NCBI GenBank assembly: GCA_027532905.1
Contig: JAPZUA010000006.1
Coordinates: 62,001-126,000, forward strand
Direction of reading: 5' to 3'
Source: Magnetospirillum sp.
GTDB lineage: Bacteria > Pseudomonadota > Alphaproteobacteria > CACIAM-22H2
Length of the DNA stretch: 64,000 nucleotides
The notes under the pieces are model-generated. The model saw nothing but the letters and a program-made list of their open reading frames with translations, did not search any database and was not told the DNA's origin. Numbering within the stretch: position 1 is the stretch's first letter; each line of letters starts with the position of its first letter. This document shows, piece by piece, positions 39,239-46,844 of the stretch. Position numbers and translations under genes: made by a program.

Positions 39239-40687
39239 ATGCGCGGGCGTTTTCTCAATATCTTGTGGATTGCGGGCTGCTTGGCAGCCTGGAGCCTTGG
39301 CATGCCCGCCGCCCATGCCCAAACGCCGCAGCGCGCCGCACCCAATGCGCCCCTAAACCCCGGAACAAGCGGGGAAATTATCGTCACAGGCGTGTCGTTG
39401 GGCGAAACGGCGGGCTCCACACGCCTTATCCTCACACTCAACCGGCGTATCGACCATCGGGTGTTCTTCCTGAACGAGCCGATGCGCGCCGTCGTTGATT
39501 TGCCAAGTGTGCAGTGGCGAATAACCGGCGGCGAGGTCGCCCCCTCGGGGCTCGTGTCGGGCTTGCGCTACGGGGCGTTCAATGCCGCCGCCGGGCGCCT
39601 CGTGCTCGATCTTGCCCAGCCCGCCAAATTGCGCGAGGCACGCTTCGACCTTGCCCCGAGCGGGCGCGGCCAGCGCCTGGTGCTCGATTTCGAGCGCTCG
39701 ACACCCGAAGCGTTCGCGCAGAACGTCCAACCCTGGTCGGCTTCCGGCGTTCTGCGCGCGATGCAGGCCAATGCGCCTTCACCGCCGCAACTGCAAACCC
39801 AAACGCCCGCCCAGCCGCAACCGCAACCGAGCCCGCCCACCCAGTTTGCGCAAACGGCAGCCCCGCGCGTCGCCGCCCCCGTGGCCCCGACGGCGCCCAC
39901 GACCGTCGCGGCCCCTGCGGCCGTCGCGAGCCCGCGCCCGCCGCAACTTCCCAATGCCCAGGGCGGCGCACCGGCGCGCCCGACCGGGCGGCCGATGATC
40001 GTGCTCGATCCCGGCCATGGTGGCGTCGATCCGGGGGCCATCGGCGTTTCGGGCACGCACGAAAAAGAGATCACGCTCGCGATGGCGCGCGAACTCCGCC
40101 GTCAGCTCGAACAGACCGGCCGCTATCGCGTGGCGATGACGCGCGACGACGACGTGTTCATCCGCCTGCGCGATCGCATCGCACTCGCGCGCCAGCAATC
40201 GGCCGATCTGTTCATCTCGATCCATGCGGACTCGATGGGCAGCGGCAACACCGCCACGCGCGGGGCGTCGATCTACACTTTGTCGGAAAACGCGTCGGAC
40301 AACGAAGCGGCCGCTTTGGCCGCGCGCGAAAACCGCGCCGACATCATCGCGGGCGTCGACCTCACGCGCGAGAACCGCGACGTGACCTCGATCCTGATCG
40401 ATCTTGCGCAGCGCGAGACGATGAACCGCTCGATCGTGTTCGCGCGCCATCTCGTGTCCGAAATGGGGCGCGAGGTGCTGCTGCTGCCGCAGAACCCGCA
40501 TCGCTTCGCAGGCTTCGCCGTGCTGAGGGCGCCCGACACGCCCTCGGTGCTGATCGAGATGGGCTATCTCTCGAATGCGCAGGACGAACTCCTGCTCAAT
40601 CGCCCGCACCATCGCACGAAGGTCGCCGCCGGCATCCTGCGCGCGATCGACGCCTATTTCGCGGCTAATCCTGCACGGCGCGGCTGA
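39239..40687 (+). CDS. amiC: N-acetylmuramoyl-L-alanine amidase with AMIN domain
   Basis: A 482-residue periplasmic cell-separation enzyme that cleaves stem peptides from murein. Signal peptide about 1-30 (AHAQ), AMIN targeting domain about 45-165 (VTGVSLGETAGSTRLILTL), Pro/Gln/Ala linker about 175-245, then Amidase_3. Zinc ligands fit IVLDPGHGGVDPGA (His), EKEITLAMAREL (Glu) and LFISIHADS (His); the catalytic Glu is in SVLIEMGYLSN. ATG 39239. In many Alphaproteobacteria this gene stands directly between rne and the PBP1A gene; here a 2-kb patch separates it from PBP1A. Confidence 0.94.
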   Translation: MRGRFLNILWIAGCLAAWSLGMPAAHAQTPQRAAPNAPLNPGTSGEIIVTGVSLGETAGSTRLILTLNRRIDHRVFFLNEPMRAVVDLPSVQWRITGGEVAPSGLVSGLRYGAFNAAAGRLVLDLAQPAKLREARFDLAPSGRGQRLVLDFERSTPEAFAQNVQPWSASGVLRAMQANAPSPPQLQTQTPAQPQPQPSPPTQFAQTAAPRVAAPVAPTAPTTVAAPAAVASPRPPQLPNAQGGAPARPTGRPMIVLDPGHGGVDPGAIGVSGTHEKEITLAMARELRRQLEQTGRYRVAMTRDDDVFIRLRDRIALARQQSADLFISIHADSMGSGNTATRGASIYTLSENASDNEAAALAARENRADIIAGVDLTRENRDVTSILIDLAQRETMNRSIVFARHLVSEMGREVLLLPQNPHRFAGFAVLRAPDTPSVLIEMGYLSNAQDELLLNRPHHRTKVAAGILRAIDAYFAANPARRG

Positions 40688-40694
40688 CGCGGCT

Positions 40695-41004
40695 TCAAGC
40701 GGCAAACAGCCCCTCCAAATCGTCGGCGATGCTCTGCGGCCCGAGATTGTAGAGGGCCGTCTTGAACGCGTCAGTCGTCTTCGGCCCGATCCAGCCGTCG
40801 CGCTTCAGGCCTTCGTAGCGCGCCACGCCGTTGTCGAGCCGGGTCGCAAAATCGCGGAACTGCCCGAGCGCAAATCTGCGCGCGAACCCGTCCGGCCCGG
40901 CTTTTTCGAGCGCACGCCCGAAGCCTGCGCGCGTCTGCGACATCGACGTTTTTGTCGCGCGTGGCGATCGGGACCGGATTCTTCTGCGCATAGAGCGTTG
41001 TGTT
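40695..41004 (-). pseudogene. Detached 3' part of the lysozyme-like gene (PG-binding-like domain)
   Basis: Directly after the TGA of the lysozyme-like gene the same frame continues with plausible protein (TTLYAQKNPVPIATRDKNVDVAD). After a one-base shift at roughly 40920-40960 the neighbouring frame gives GFGRALEKAGPDGFARRFALG and DGWIGPKTTDAFKTAL, ending in TGA at 40695. The GWIGPKT motif resembles a peptidoglycan-binding repeat. The simplest reading is a once longer gene broken by a stop and a frameshift. A separate ORF starting at ATG 40991 (98 residues) cannot be excluded. Confidence 0.5.
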
Positions 41005-41649
41005 TCAGTAGTCGCTGCGGAAGCTTTCCGGGGTCAGCTCTTGCGTGAGTTGCACCTTGGTCCCGTCGGCATCCTTGCCGCCTTTGCCAAGCGTCACTAC
41101 TTCGCCGCGCAGATGGGCTTTGAGCTCGTCGATCTTGCCGGTGCCGTATTGGTGGATATAGGCCGCCAGTTCGCGCTGGCCTTGGGGACTTGCGCAGAAT
41201 TTCTGCGCGTTCGGCCCCGACTGTCCGCACGCCTCTTCGACCTTGGCTACGACCGTGCGGACTTGGCCGCGCTCGGCATTTTCGAGCGCGCTTTCGCCTT
41301 CTTTTGTTTTCAGCACGCCCGCAGCGAACTTCTCGATCTTTGCGATTTGCACTTCGTTGTACCTTCCGTTTCGGTCCTTAAACGCTTCATGCGTTTGCTT
41401 CAGCATATCGGCGGTGATTTCCTCGGCGCCCGCGATTCCGGTGGCTTTGCCGATGGCAACGAGCCGGTCGGCAAGGTCCTTGTGCTTCGATAGGTCCATC
41501 TGAATGCGCCCGACGGACAGGCCGCTGTCGCCGTTGCGCACAATGGAGGTCTTTCCGGTTTCGCCGGTCGTACCTTCGGCATGCGCCAGAAATCTTGGCA
41601 GAGTGGTGCTGACTTCCGGATTCAGCCGGAACGGGTTATTCTTGGTCAT
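41005..41649 (-). CDS. Putative lysozyme-like protein, probably truncated
   Basis: A 214-residue protein. The N-terminal segment FLAHAEGTTGETGKTSIVRNGDSGLSVGRIQMDLSKH has the look of a lysozyme/transglycosylase fold: a Glu (E25) followed by 'SGLSxGxxQxDLS', as in phage and secreted muramidases. No signal peptide is present. ATG 41649 has a good AGGAAAGGG ribosome site. The product ends at a TGA after SFRSDY, beyond which similar-quality coding continues. It lies in the patch between amiC and mrcA, divergent from a secreted unknown. The family call is by pattern only. Confidence 0.6.
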   Translation of the reverse strand: MTKNNPFRLNPEVSTTLPRFLAHAEGTTGETGKTSIVRNGDSGLSVGRIQMDLSKHKDLADRLVAIGKATGIAGAEEITADMLKQTHEAFKDRNGRYNEVQIAKIEKFAAGVLKTKEGESALENAERGQVRTVVAKVEEACGQSGPNAQKFCASPQGQRELAAYIHQYGTGKIDELKAHLRGEVVTLGKGGKDADGTKVQLTQELTPESFRSDY

Positions 41650-41683
41650 AGTTCGTGCCCTTTCCTGTTTTCGGAGTTGCGAG

Positions 41684-42475
41684 ATGCAGCTGCGTTTCTT
41701 CGCGCAAGGCCTGTGCAGCCGCTGGACAGGCCTTGGTTTGCTCGTCCTTGCGGGCATGCTGATTTTCTCGCTAGGGATCGGCACGGCGATGGCGCAGAAT
41801 CATCGGATCAATCCGCGCGATTCGCGGGTTCCCGAGGATTACCGGCTGCGCAGCCAACTTCAGGAATCCCGACTGCGCGCAATCACAGAGACGAACTATT
41901 TCAACGACCGGCCGCTGCGCTGCACGATGGAGCTGAGTTTTTCGGTCGACTATCCGAATGTCGAGGCGCAGTCCAAGCGGATCGGCAATCCGGTCGCGGC
42001 CTTGAAGCGCGTCGAACTCGGGTTCGAACGGCACGGCGACCCGTTCCATTCGGACGACGTGCACGCTTTCGTGCGCGTGCGGATCGAACGGGTGGACAAC
42101 GGTGCGCCGTTGCGCATCGAGCGCATCGTAATCGACTATCGAAGGGACCCTGAAGTCGGGCCGTCTTCCACGGCGCGCTGGGTCGGCGAAGAGCTCGACG
42201 CAGAGGGCTACGGCAAGATATCGATGCCGGTCGCCAAGATGGAAATCGACGAAATTCTCAGCTTCAAATTTGAAATCATACGCGCGCCAGGCTCGATGGC
42301 GTTGACGTTGCCAGAGCTTGGGCAGAACCGTGCCTACGCGCCGTCTCATGCGGAATCGGTTGATACTGTTCCAGCTTTTGAAGCCTGCGCTTGTGCCATG
42401 CAGAACGAGCGGGTGAGCCACCGCGACGTTATGACCTGCGACGGCCCACGCTACGAGCCGCCCGAGAAGCGCTAG
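41684..42475 (+). CDS. Secreted protein of unknown function
   Basis: A 263-residue protein with a signal peptide or N-terminal anchor (GLGLLVLAGMLIFSLGIGTAMAQ, cut near residue 38). The mature region is polar and contains a beta-rich middle (RVRIERVDNGAPLRIERIVIDYRRD) and four Cys near the C-terminus (CACAM, MTCD, plus an early RCTME). ATG 41684 with GGAG eight bases upstream. It is divergent from the lysozyme-like gene by 34 bases, so the two may be coregulated; an inhibitor or partner role is conceivable but unproven. Confidence 0.68.
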   Translation: MQLRFFAQGLCSRWTGLGLLVLAGMLIFSLGIGTAMAQNHRINPRDSRVPEDYRLRSQLQESRLRAITETNYFNDRPLRCTMELSFSVDYPNVEAQSKRIGNPVAALKRVELGFERHGDPFHSDDVHAFVRVRIERVDNGAPLRIERIVIDYRRDPEVGPSSTARWVGEELDAEGYGKISMPVAKMEIDEILSFKFEIIRAPGSMALTLPELGQNRAYAPSHAESVDTVPAFEACACAMQNERVSHRDVMTCDGPRYEPPEKR

Positions 42476-42507
42476 CCGCGCAGCGCCGTCGGCTGTCAGG
42501 ACTGTCG

Positions 42508-42723
42508 TCATTGTCCGTTTTCCGTCGAGGGCCGCGCGCGCAGCCGTTCGGCCCGGCGCATGTCTCTGAATTGCTGGGCCGAAATCTGGTTCGCCGCGGG
42601 CGCCCTAAGTTTCGCTTTTTGTTCTCTCAAGCGGCGCTGTTCACGGGCGATCATTGCGCTCCACTGGCGTTCCGACGGGGCGAAAGCCGATTTCTGCTTG
42701 TATCCGCGTTTGATCATGCGCAT
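42508..42723 (-). CDS. Small basic protein of unknown function
   Basis: A 71-residue, Arg/Gln-rich protein (MRMIKRGYKQK at the start, then a helical QRRLREQKAKLRA stretch). Its ribosome site (AAGGAG eight bases before ATG 42723) is one of the best in the window, which supports real translation. It is convergent with the secreted unknown (32-base gap) and divergent from mrcA. No family recognised; it could bind nucleic acid by charge. Confidence 0.6.
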   Translation of the reverse strand: MRMIKRGYKQKSAFAPSERQWSAMIAREQRRLREQKAKLRAPAANQISAQQFRDMRRAERLRARPSTENGQ

Positions 42724-42904
42724 TATGTTCTCCTTAAAGTCATTGCAAATAAATATACCTAAGTAAGATAATCAGTCAATAGTGATGCAACGGTACGTCG
42801 TTCGGCGGGGCGGCTCCGAACAAGAGACCGCGCACGGGCGCGACAGCGCCCCGGCACTGCGCTATATCTCCCGCCTCGCAACCGAACCTGGATGGCCGCC
42901 CTCG

Positions 42905-45331
42905 ATGCGTCGTGCACTCGTCACGCTTGTCGTTCTGCTGGTGTTGGCGCTGGTCGGCGGCAGTGGGGCCGTGCTGGCCGGGCTCTGGTATTTCGGGCGC
43001 GGCCTGCCCGACCACGGCGCGCTTGCGGCCTACCAGCCTTCCGTCACCACGCGCGTGCATGCGGCCGACGGGCGCATCCTTGCCGAGTTCGCGATCGAGC
43101 GGCGCATCTTCGTGCCGTACGACGCGATTCCGCGCCAGGTCGTGGGCGCGTTCCTTGCGGCCGAGGACAAAAATTTCTATTCGCATCCCGGCGTGAGCCT
43201 GCCCGACATTGCGCGCGCGGCCGTGCAGAACCTCGCCAATATGGGTGCCCGTCGGCCGGTGGGCGCGTCCACGATCACGCAGCAGGTCGCCAAGAACATG
43301 CTGCTGACCAACGAAGTGTCGATCGAGCGCAAGGTCAAGGAAGCGATCCTCGCTTTGCGCATCGAAGAAACGCTCTCCAAGCGCCGCATCCTCGAGCTTT
43401 ATTTGAACGAGATCTATCTCGGCTACGGCGCTTACGGTGTCGCGTCGGCGGCGATGAATTATTTCGACCGGTCGCTGGCCGAACTCACGCTCGCCGAAGC
43501 CGCGTTCCTGGCCGTGCTCCCCAAGGCGCCCAACAACTACAATCCCGCGCGCTTCATGGACCGTGCGGTCGAGCGGCGCGACTGGGTGTTGGGCCGCATG
43601 CTCGAAGACGGCCAGATTTCGCTGGCCGAGTACGAGGCCGCCCGCCGCACGCCGATCGTCACCCGCAATCGCGGACCCGAAGACACCGTGCGCGCCGACT
43701 ATTTCGCCGAGGAAGTGCGGCGCGAATTGTTCGCGCGCTTCGGCGAGCGCGAGCTGTTCCGCGGCGGCCTTAGCGTACGCACGACGATGGACCCGATGCT
43801 GCAGGCGGCCGCCGAAGCCGCCCTCATGCGCGGCATGCTCGCCTACGACCGCCGCCACGGCTATCGCGGAGCGATCGCGCGCATCGATACGAGCGGCGAT
43901 TGGCGCCGGCGCTTGCAGGGTGTGCAGCGCCCGCCCGGCATGCTGCCCGAATGGTCGCTGGCGCTCGTGCGCGGCCTCGGCAACGATGCCGCCGAATTGG
44001 GCCTGCTAGACGGCGGCCGCGCGACACTGGCCCTCGAAGATCTGCGCTGGGCGCGCAAGACCGAGCGCGAACAGCGCCTGGGCCCGCCCGTGCGCGCGCC
44101 CGCCGACGTGCTGGCGGTGGGCGACGTCGTGATCGTCGAGAAGCGCGCCGACGATGCCTCGCCCCTCAATCGCCATGCGCTGCGCCAGATCCCGAATGTG
44201 GGCGGGGCCATCGTGGCGATGGATCCCCATACGGGGCGCGTGCGCGCGATGGTGGGCGGCTGGAGCTTTGAGATGAGCCAGTTCAACCGCGCCACGCAAG
44301 CCCAGCGCCAGCCCGGCTCGTCCTTCAAGCCGTTCGTCTATCTGCCCGCCCTCGACAACGGGTTTTCGCCCGCGAGCCTCATCCTCGACGCGCCCATCGT
44401 CGTCGACCAGGGGCCGGGCCAGCCGCCGTGGCGCCCGGCGAACTATTCGCGCAATTTCTACGGCCCCTCGCCGATGCGCGTGGGCATGGAGCAGTCGCGC
44501 AACTTGATGACCATTCGCTTGGCCCAGGCGATCGGCATGGACAAGGTTGCGGCCGTCGCCGAAGGCCTGGGTGTCGTCGAGAAGCTGCAGCCGAGCCTCG
44601 CGATGGCGCTGGGGGCGGGCGAGACCACGCTGATGCGCCAAACCACGGCCTACGCGATGTTCGTGAATGGCGGCAAGCGCATCCAGGCAACGCTGATCGA
44701 CCGCGTGCAGGACCGCGAGGGCCGCACGATCTACCGCCACGATGTGCGTGCCTGCGCCGATTGCCGCAGCGATCTCTGGTTGCCGGGCTCCGAGCCGCCC
44801 GAACTGCCCGACGGCCGCGCCCAGGCGATCGACGCCGCGACCGCCTACCAGATGACCTCGATGTTGCAGGGTGTCGTGGAGCGCGGCACCGGGCGGCGTT
44901 TGCGCGAACTCAACCGCGCCATCGGCGGCAAGACCGGGACGACAAACGATTCGTTCGACACCTGGTTCATCGGCTTTTCGCCCGATTTGGCCGTGGGCGT
45001 TTGGGTCGGCTTCGACAATCCGCGCACGCTAGGGCCCAACGAGACCGGCTCGTCGGTCGCGGTCCCCATCTTCCGCGACGTGATGGCCGAAGCGCTGAAG
45101 GGTACGCCCAACGTGCCGTTCCGCATCCCGCCCGGCATTCGCCTCGTGCGCGTCAATCCGCAGACCGGTGCGCCTGCGCGCCCCGGCGAGCGCGACAGCA
45201 TCCTCGAAGCCTTCAAGCCCGGCACGGAATTGCGCGCCGACGGCCCCGTGCTCGACGGCGGCGGACGCTTCGCCGATCCGAGCCTCACGATCTCGATCCC
45301 CGGCAGCGAAGGCGGCGACGGGATCTACTGA
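42905..45331 (+). CDS. mrcA: Penicillin-binding protein 1A (bifunctional murein synthase)
   Basis: An 808-residue inner-membrane enzyme that polymerises and crosslinks peptidoglycan. One membrane helix (about 3-29), glycosyltransferase domain with AAEDKNFYSHPGVS and GASTITQQVAKNMLL, OB-like insert, then transpeptidase motifs PGSSFKPF (SxxK), the SRN-type motif in MEQSRNL, and GGKTGTTND (KTG). ATG 42905 places the helix at the N-terminus; in-frame ATG 42785 would add 40 polar residues and lacks a better ribosome site. A short AT-rich stretch at 42724-42784 probably holds the promoter. Confidence 0.96.
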   Translation: MRRALVTLVVLLVLALVGGSGAVLAGLWYFGRGLPDHGALAAYQPSVTTRVHAADGRILAEFAIERRIFVPYDAIPRQVVGAFLAAEDKNFYSHPGVSLPDIARAAVQNLANMGARRPVGASTITQQVAKNMLLTNEVSIERKVKEAILALRIEETLSKRRILELYLNEIYLGYGAYGVASAAMNYFDRSLAELTLAEAAFLAVLPKAPNNYNPARFMDRAVERRDWVLGRMLEDGQISLAEYEAARRTPIVTRNRGPEDTVRADYFAEEVRRELFARFGERELFRGGLSVRTTMDPMLQAAAEAALMRGMLAYDRRHGYRGAIARIDTSGDWRRRLQGVQRPPGMLPEWSLALVRGLGNDAAELGLLDGGRATLALEDLRWARKTEREQRLGPPVRAPADVLAVGDVVIVEKRADDASPLNRHALRQIPNVGGAIVAMDPHTGRVRAMVGGWSFEMSQFNRATQAQRQPGSSFKPFVYLPALDNGFSPASLILDAPIVVDQGPGQPPWRPANYSRNFYGPSPMRVGMEQSRNLMTIRLAQAIGMDKVAAVAEGLGVVEKLQPSLAMALGAGETTLMRQTTAYAMFVNGGKRIQATLIDRVQDREGRTIYRHDVRACADCRSDLWLPGSEPPELPDGRAQAIDAATAYQMTSMLQGVVERGTGRRLRELNRAIGGKTGTTNDSFDTWFIGFSPDLAVGVWVGFDNPRTLGPNETGSSVAVPIFRDVMAEALKGTPNVPFRIPPGIRLVRVNPQTGAPARPGERDSILEAFKPGTELRADGPVLDGGGRFADPSLTISIPGSEGGDGIY

Positions 45332-45342
45332 TCCGGCATCCG

Positions 45343-46545
45343 CTATCGGGCGGGGGCGGACGGCACGGTCGGGAACTGGCGCGCTTGCGCTTGTGCGCGC
45401 GTGCGCGTGGCGGCATCGAAGCTTGCGAACAAAGCGTCGCGGGCGGAAGCTGCGGGGGCGACGTTGCGCCGTGCCGCAAGGTCGAAAAACGCATAGGCCT
45501 CGACCGCATTGGGCCAGCCGCCGCGCCCGTCGCGATAGGCTTGTGCGACAACAAAAGCCGCAGGCCCGTGGCCGAGCGCGCTTGCCTCGCGCAAGCGGCG
45601 ACGGGCGGCGGCTTCGTCTTGCGTCGTACCTTTGCCTTGCTGGAGGGCGAGGCCGAGGCGGAACAGGCCTTCGGCATCGCGCTGGCCGGCCGCCAATTCC
45701 CAGAAGCGCACGGCTTCCACGGGGTCGACCGCCACATAATGGCCGACCTCGTAGGCAAAGCCGAGCTGCAGATAGACGGTGCGCGCACCCTCGGCGGCGG
45801 CCGCGCGCATGCGCACGACGGCTGCATCGAGCACGGGGCGCGCGAGCCGTGTCGTATCGCCGCCTTTGGCGACGAGGCCCAATTCTTCGGCCATGAATTG
45901 GCGCGCGACCAGCAAGGCCGGCAGATGGAACGTGCCGGGCGCCATGCCGGCTTGGTAGAGCGTGCGCAAGGCAAGCCGGTCGAGCTCGGTGTAGTTCTCG
46001 CGCGCGGTGGGCGCGCGCTTGTAGCTCAGCAGCGTGTCGAAATCGTGCGGATGGCCGAGCAGCCCGAACCCGTGCAGGATTTCGTGCGCCACGCAATTGG
46101 GCTGGATCGCGCGGATATGCAGCGTACTCACGAGGGCCGTCCCTTGCACGCGGGCACCCGTGCCGCAGCCTTGCTGCGGCGGTACGCCGGGCGGCACGGC
46201 GTTCTCGGCGAAAAAATCGAAGCGGAAATTGGCATCGACCGAGTTCTCGACGACCGTTACCGGCAGGCCCACGATCGCGGCGGCTTCGCGCGTCTTGCCT
46301 TCGGCGAAAGCGGCGATCGAATTGCTGGTCGTGCGGCCGAGATGCAGACGCAACGGCGGCTCGAGCCGCACGATGCCGCTGATCGGGCGCGGCGTATTGT
46401 CGCCGGGGGCGGTGTTGTCGCGCCACAAAGCCGCTTCGTAGAACATCGCAAGGGCGGTTTCGAGCTTGGCTTCGCTCGCGGCGACGGGCGCGCCCGGCAG
46501 CAGCCAGAGGAGGCCCGCGAGGACAAGGCGAAAGCGAGCCTGCAT
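45343..46545 (-). CDS. Secreted DUF2927 protein with HExxH motif and Sel1-like repeats
   Basis: A 400-residue exported protein (signal peptide about 1-23). The N-terminal half fits DUF2927: C-VAHEILHGFGLLGHPHDFDTLL followed by YTELDRLALRTLYQAGMAPG. In this copy the helix reads HEILHGFGLLGH, a zinc-peptidase-like HExxHxxG with a third His. The C-terminal half (about 235-390) contains Sel1-like helical repeats (YEVGHYVAVDPVEAVRFWELAAGQRDAEGLFRLG). It might be a periplasmic metallopeptidase with a protein-binding tail. Convergent with mrcA. Confidence 0.78.
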   Translation of the reverse strand: MQARFRLVLAGLLWLLPGAPVAASEAKLETALAMFYEAALWRDNTAPGDNTPRPISGIVRLEPPLRLHLGRTTSNSIAAFAEGKTREAAAIVGLPVTVVENSVDANFRFDFFAENAVPPGVPPQQGCGTGARVQGTALVSTLHIRAIQPNCVAHEILHGFGLLGHPHDFDTLLSYKRAPTARENYTELDRLALRTLYQAGMAPGTFHLPALLVARQFMAEELGLVAKGGDTTRLARPVLDAAVVRMRAAAAEGARTVYLQLGFAYEVGHYVAVDPVEAVRFWELAAGQRDAEGLFRLGLALQQGKGTTQDEAAARRRLREASALGHGPAAFVVAQAYRDGRGGWPNAVEAYAFFDLAARRNVAPAASARDALFASFDAATRTRAQAQARQFPTVPSAPAR

Positions 46546-46571
46546 GGCAAACGCCCTCCGCCGTCAGGGTT

Positions 46572-46808
46572 CTAGCCGAAGGCCTTGAAGGTAATCAGCG
46601 TGAACGTGTCTTTGACGCCGGGCAGGCGCTGGATCGTCATCACGAAATGCCCGATATCCGCGTCGTCGGGCAGATAGCATTTGAGATGCAGATCGTACTG
46701 GCCGGAGATCGAAAAGACCTCCGAGACCTGCTCGGTTTCCATCGCGGCTTCGGCCACGTCGTAGGCGCGGCCAAGCTCGCATTTCACCATGATGAAAATC
46801 GTCTGCAT
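46572..46808 (-). CDS. Stand-alone Lrp/AsnC ligand-binding domain protein
   Basis: A 78-residue protein consisting only of the RAM/AsnC effector domain: IFIMVKCELGRAYDVAEAAMETEQVSEVFSISGQYDL, then a C-terminal DTFTLITFKAFG strand. No helix-turn-helix. Such proteins form dimers or octamers and bind amino acids; the regulatory target is unknown. ATG 46808. Confidence 0.9.
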   Translation of the reverse strand: MQTIFIMVKCELGRAYDVAEAAMETEQVSEVFSISGQYDLHLKCYLPDDADIGHFVMTIQRLPGVKDTFTLITFKAFG

Positions 46809-46844
46809 CGCACCCTCGGCGCCGAAGTTTGCGTCCTCGAAACG

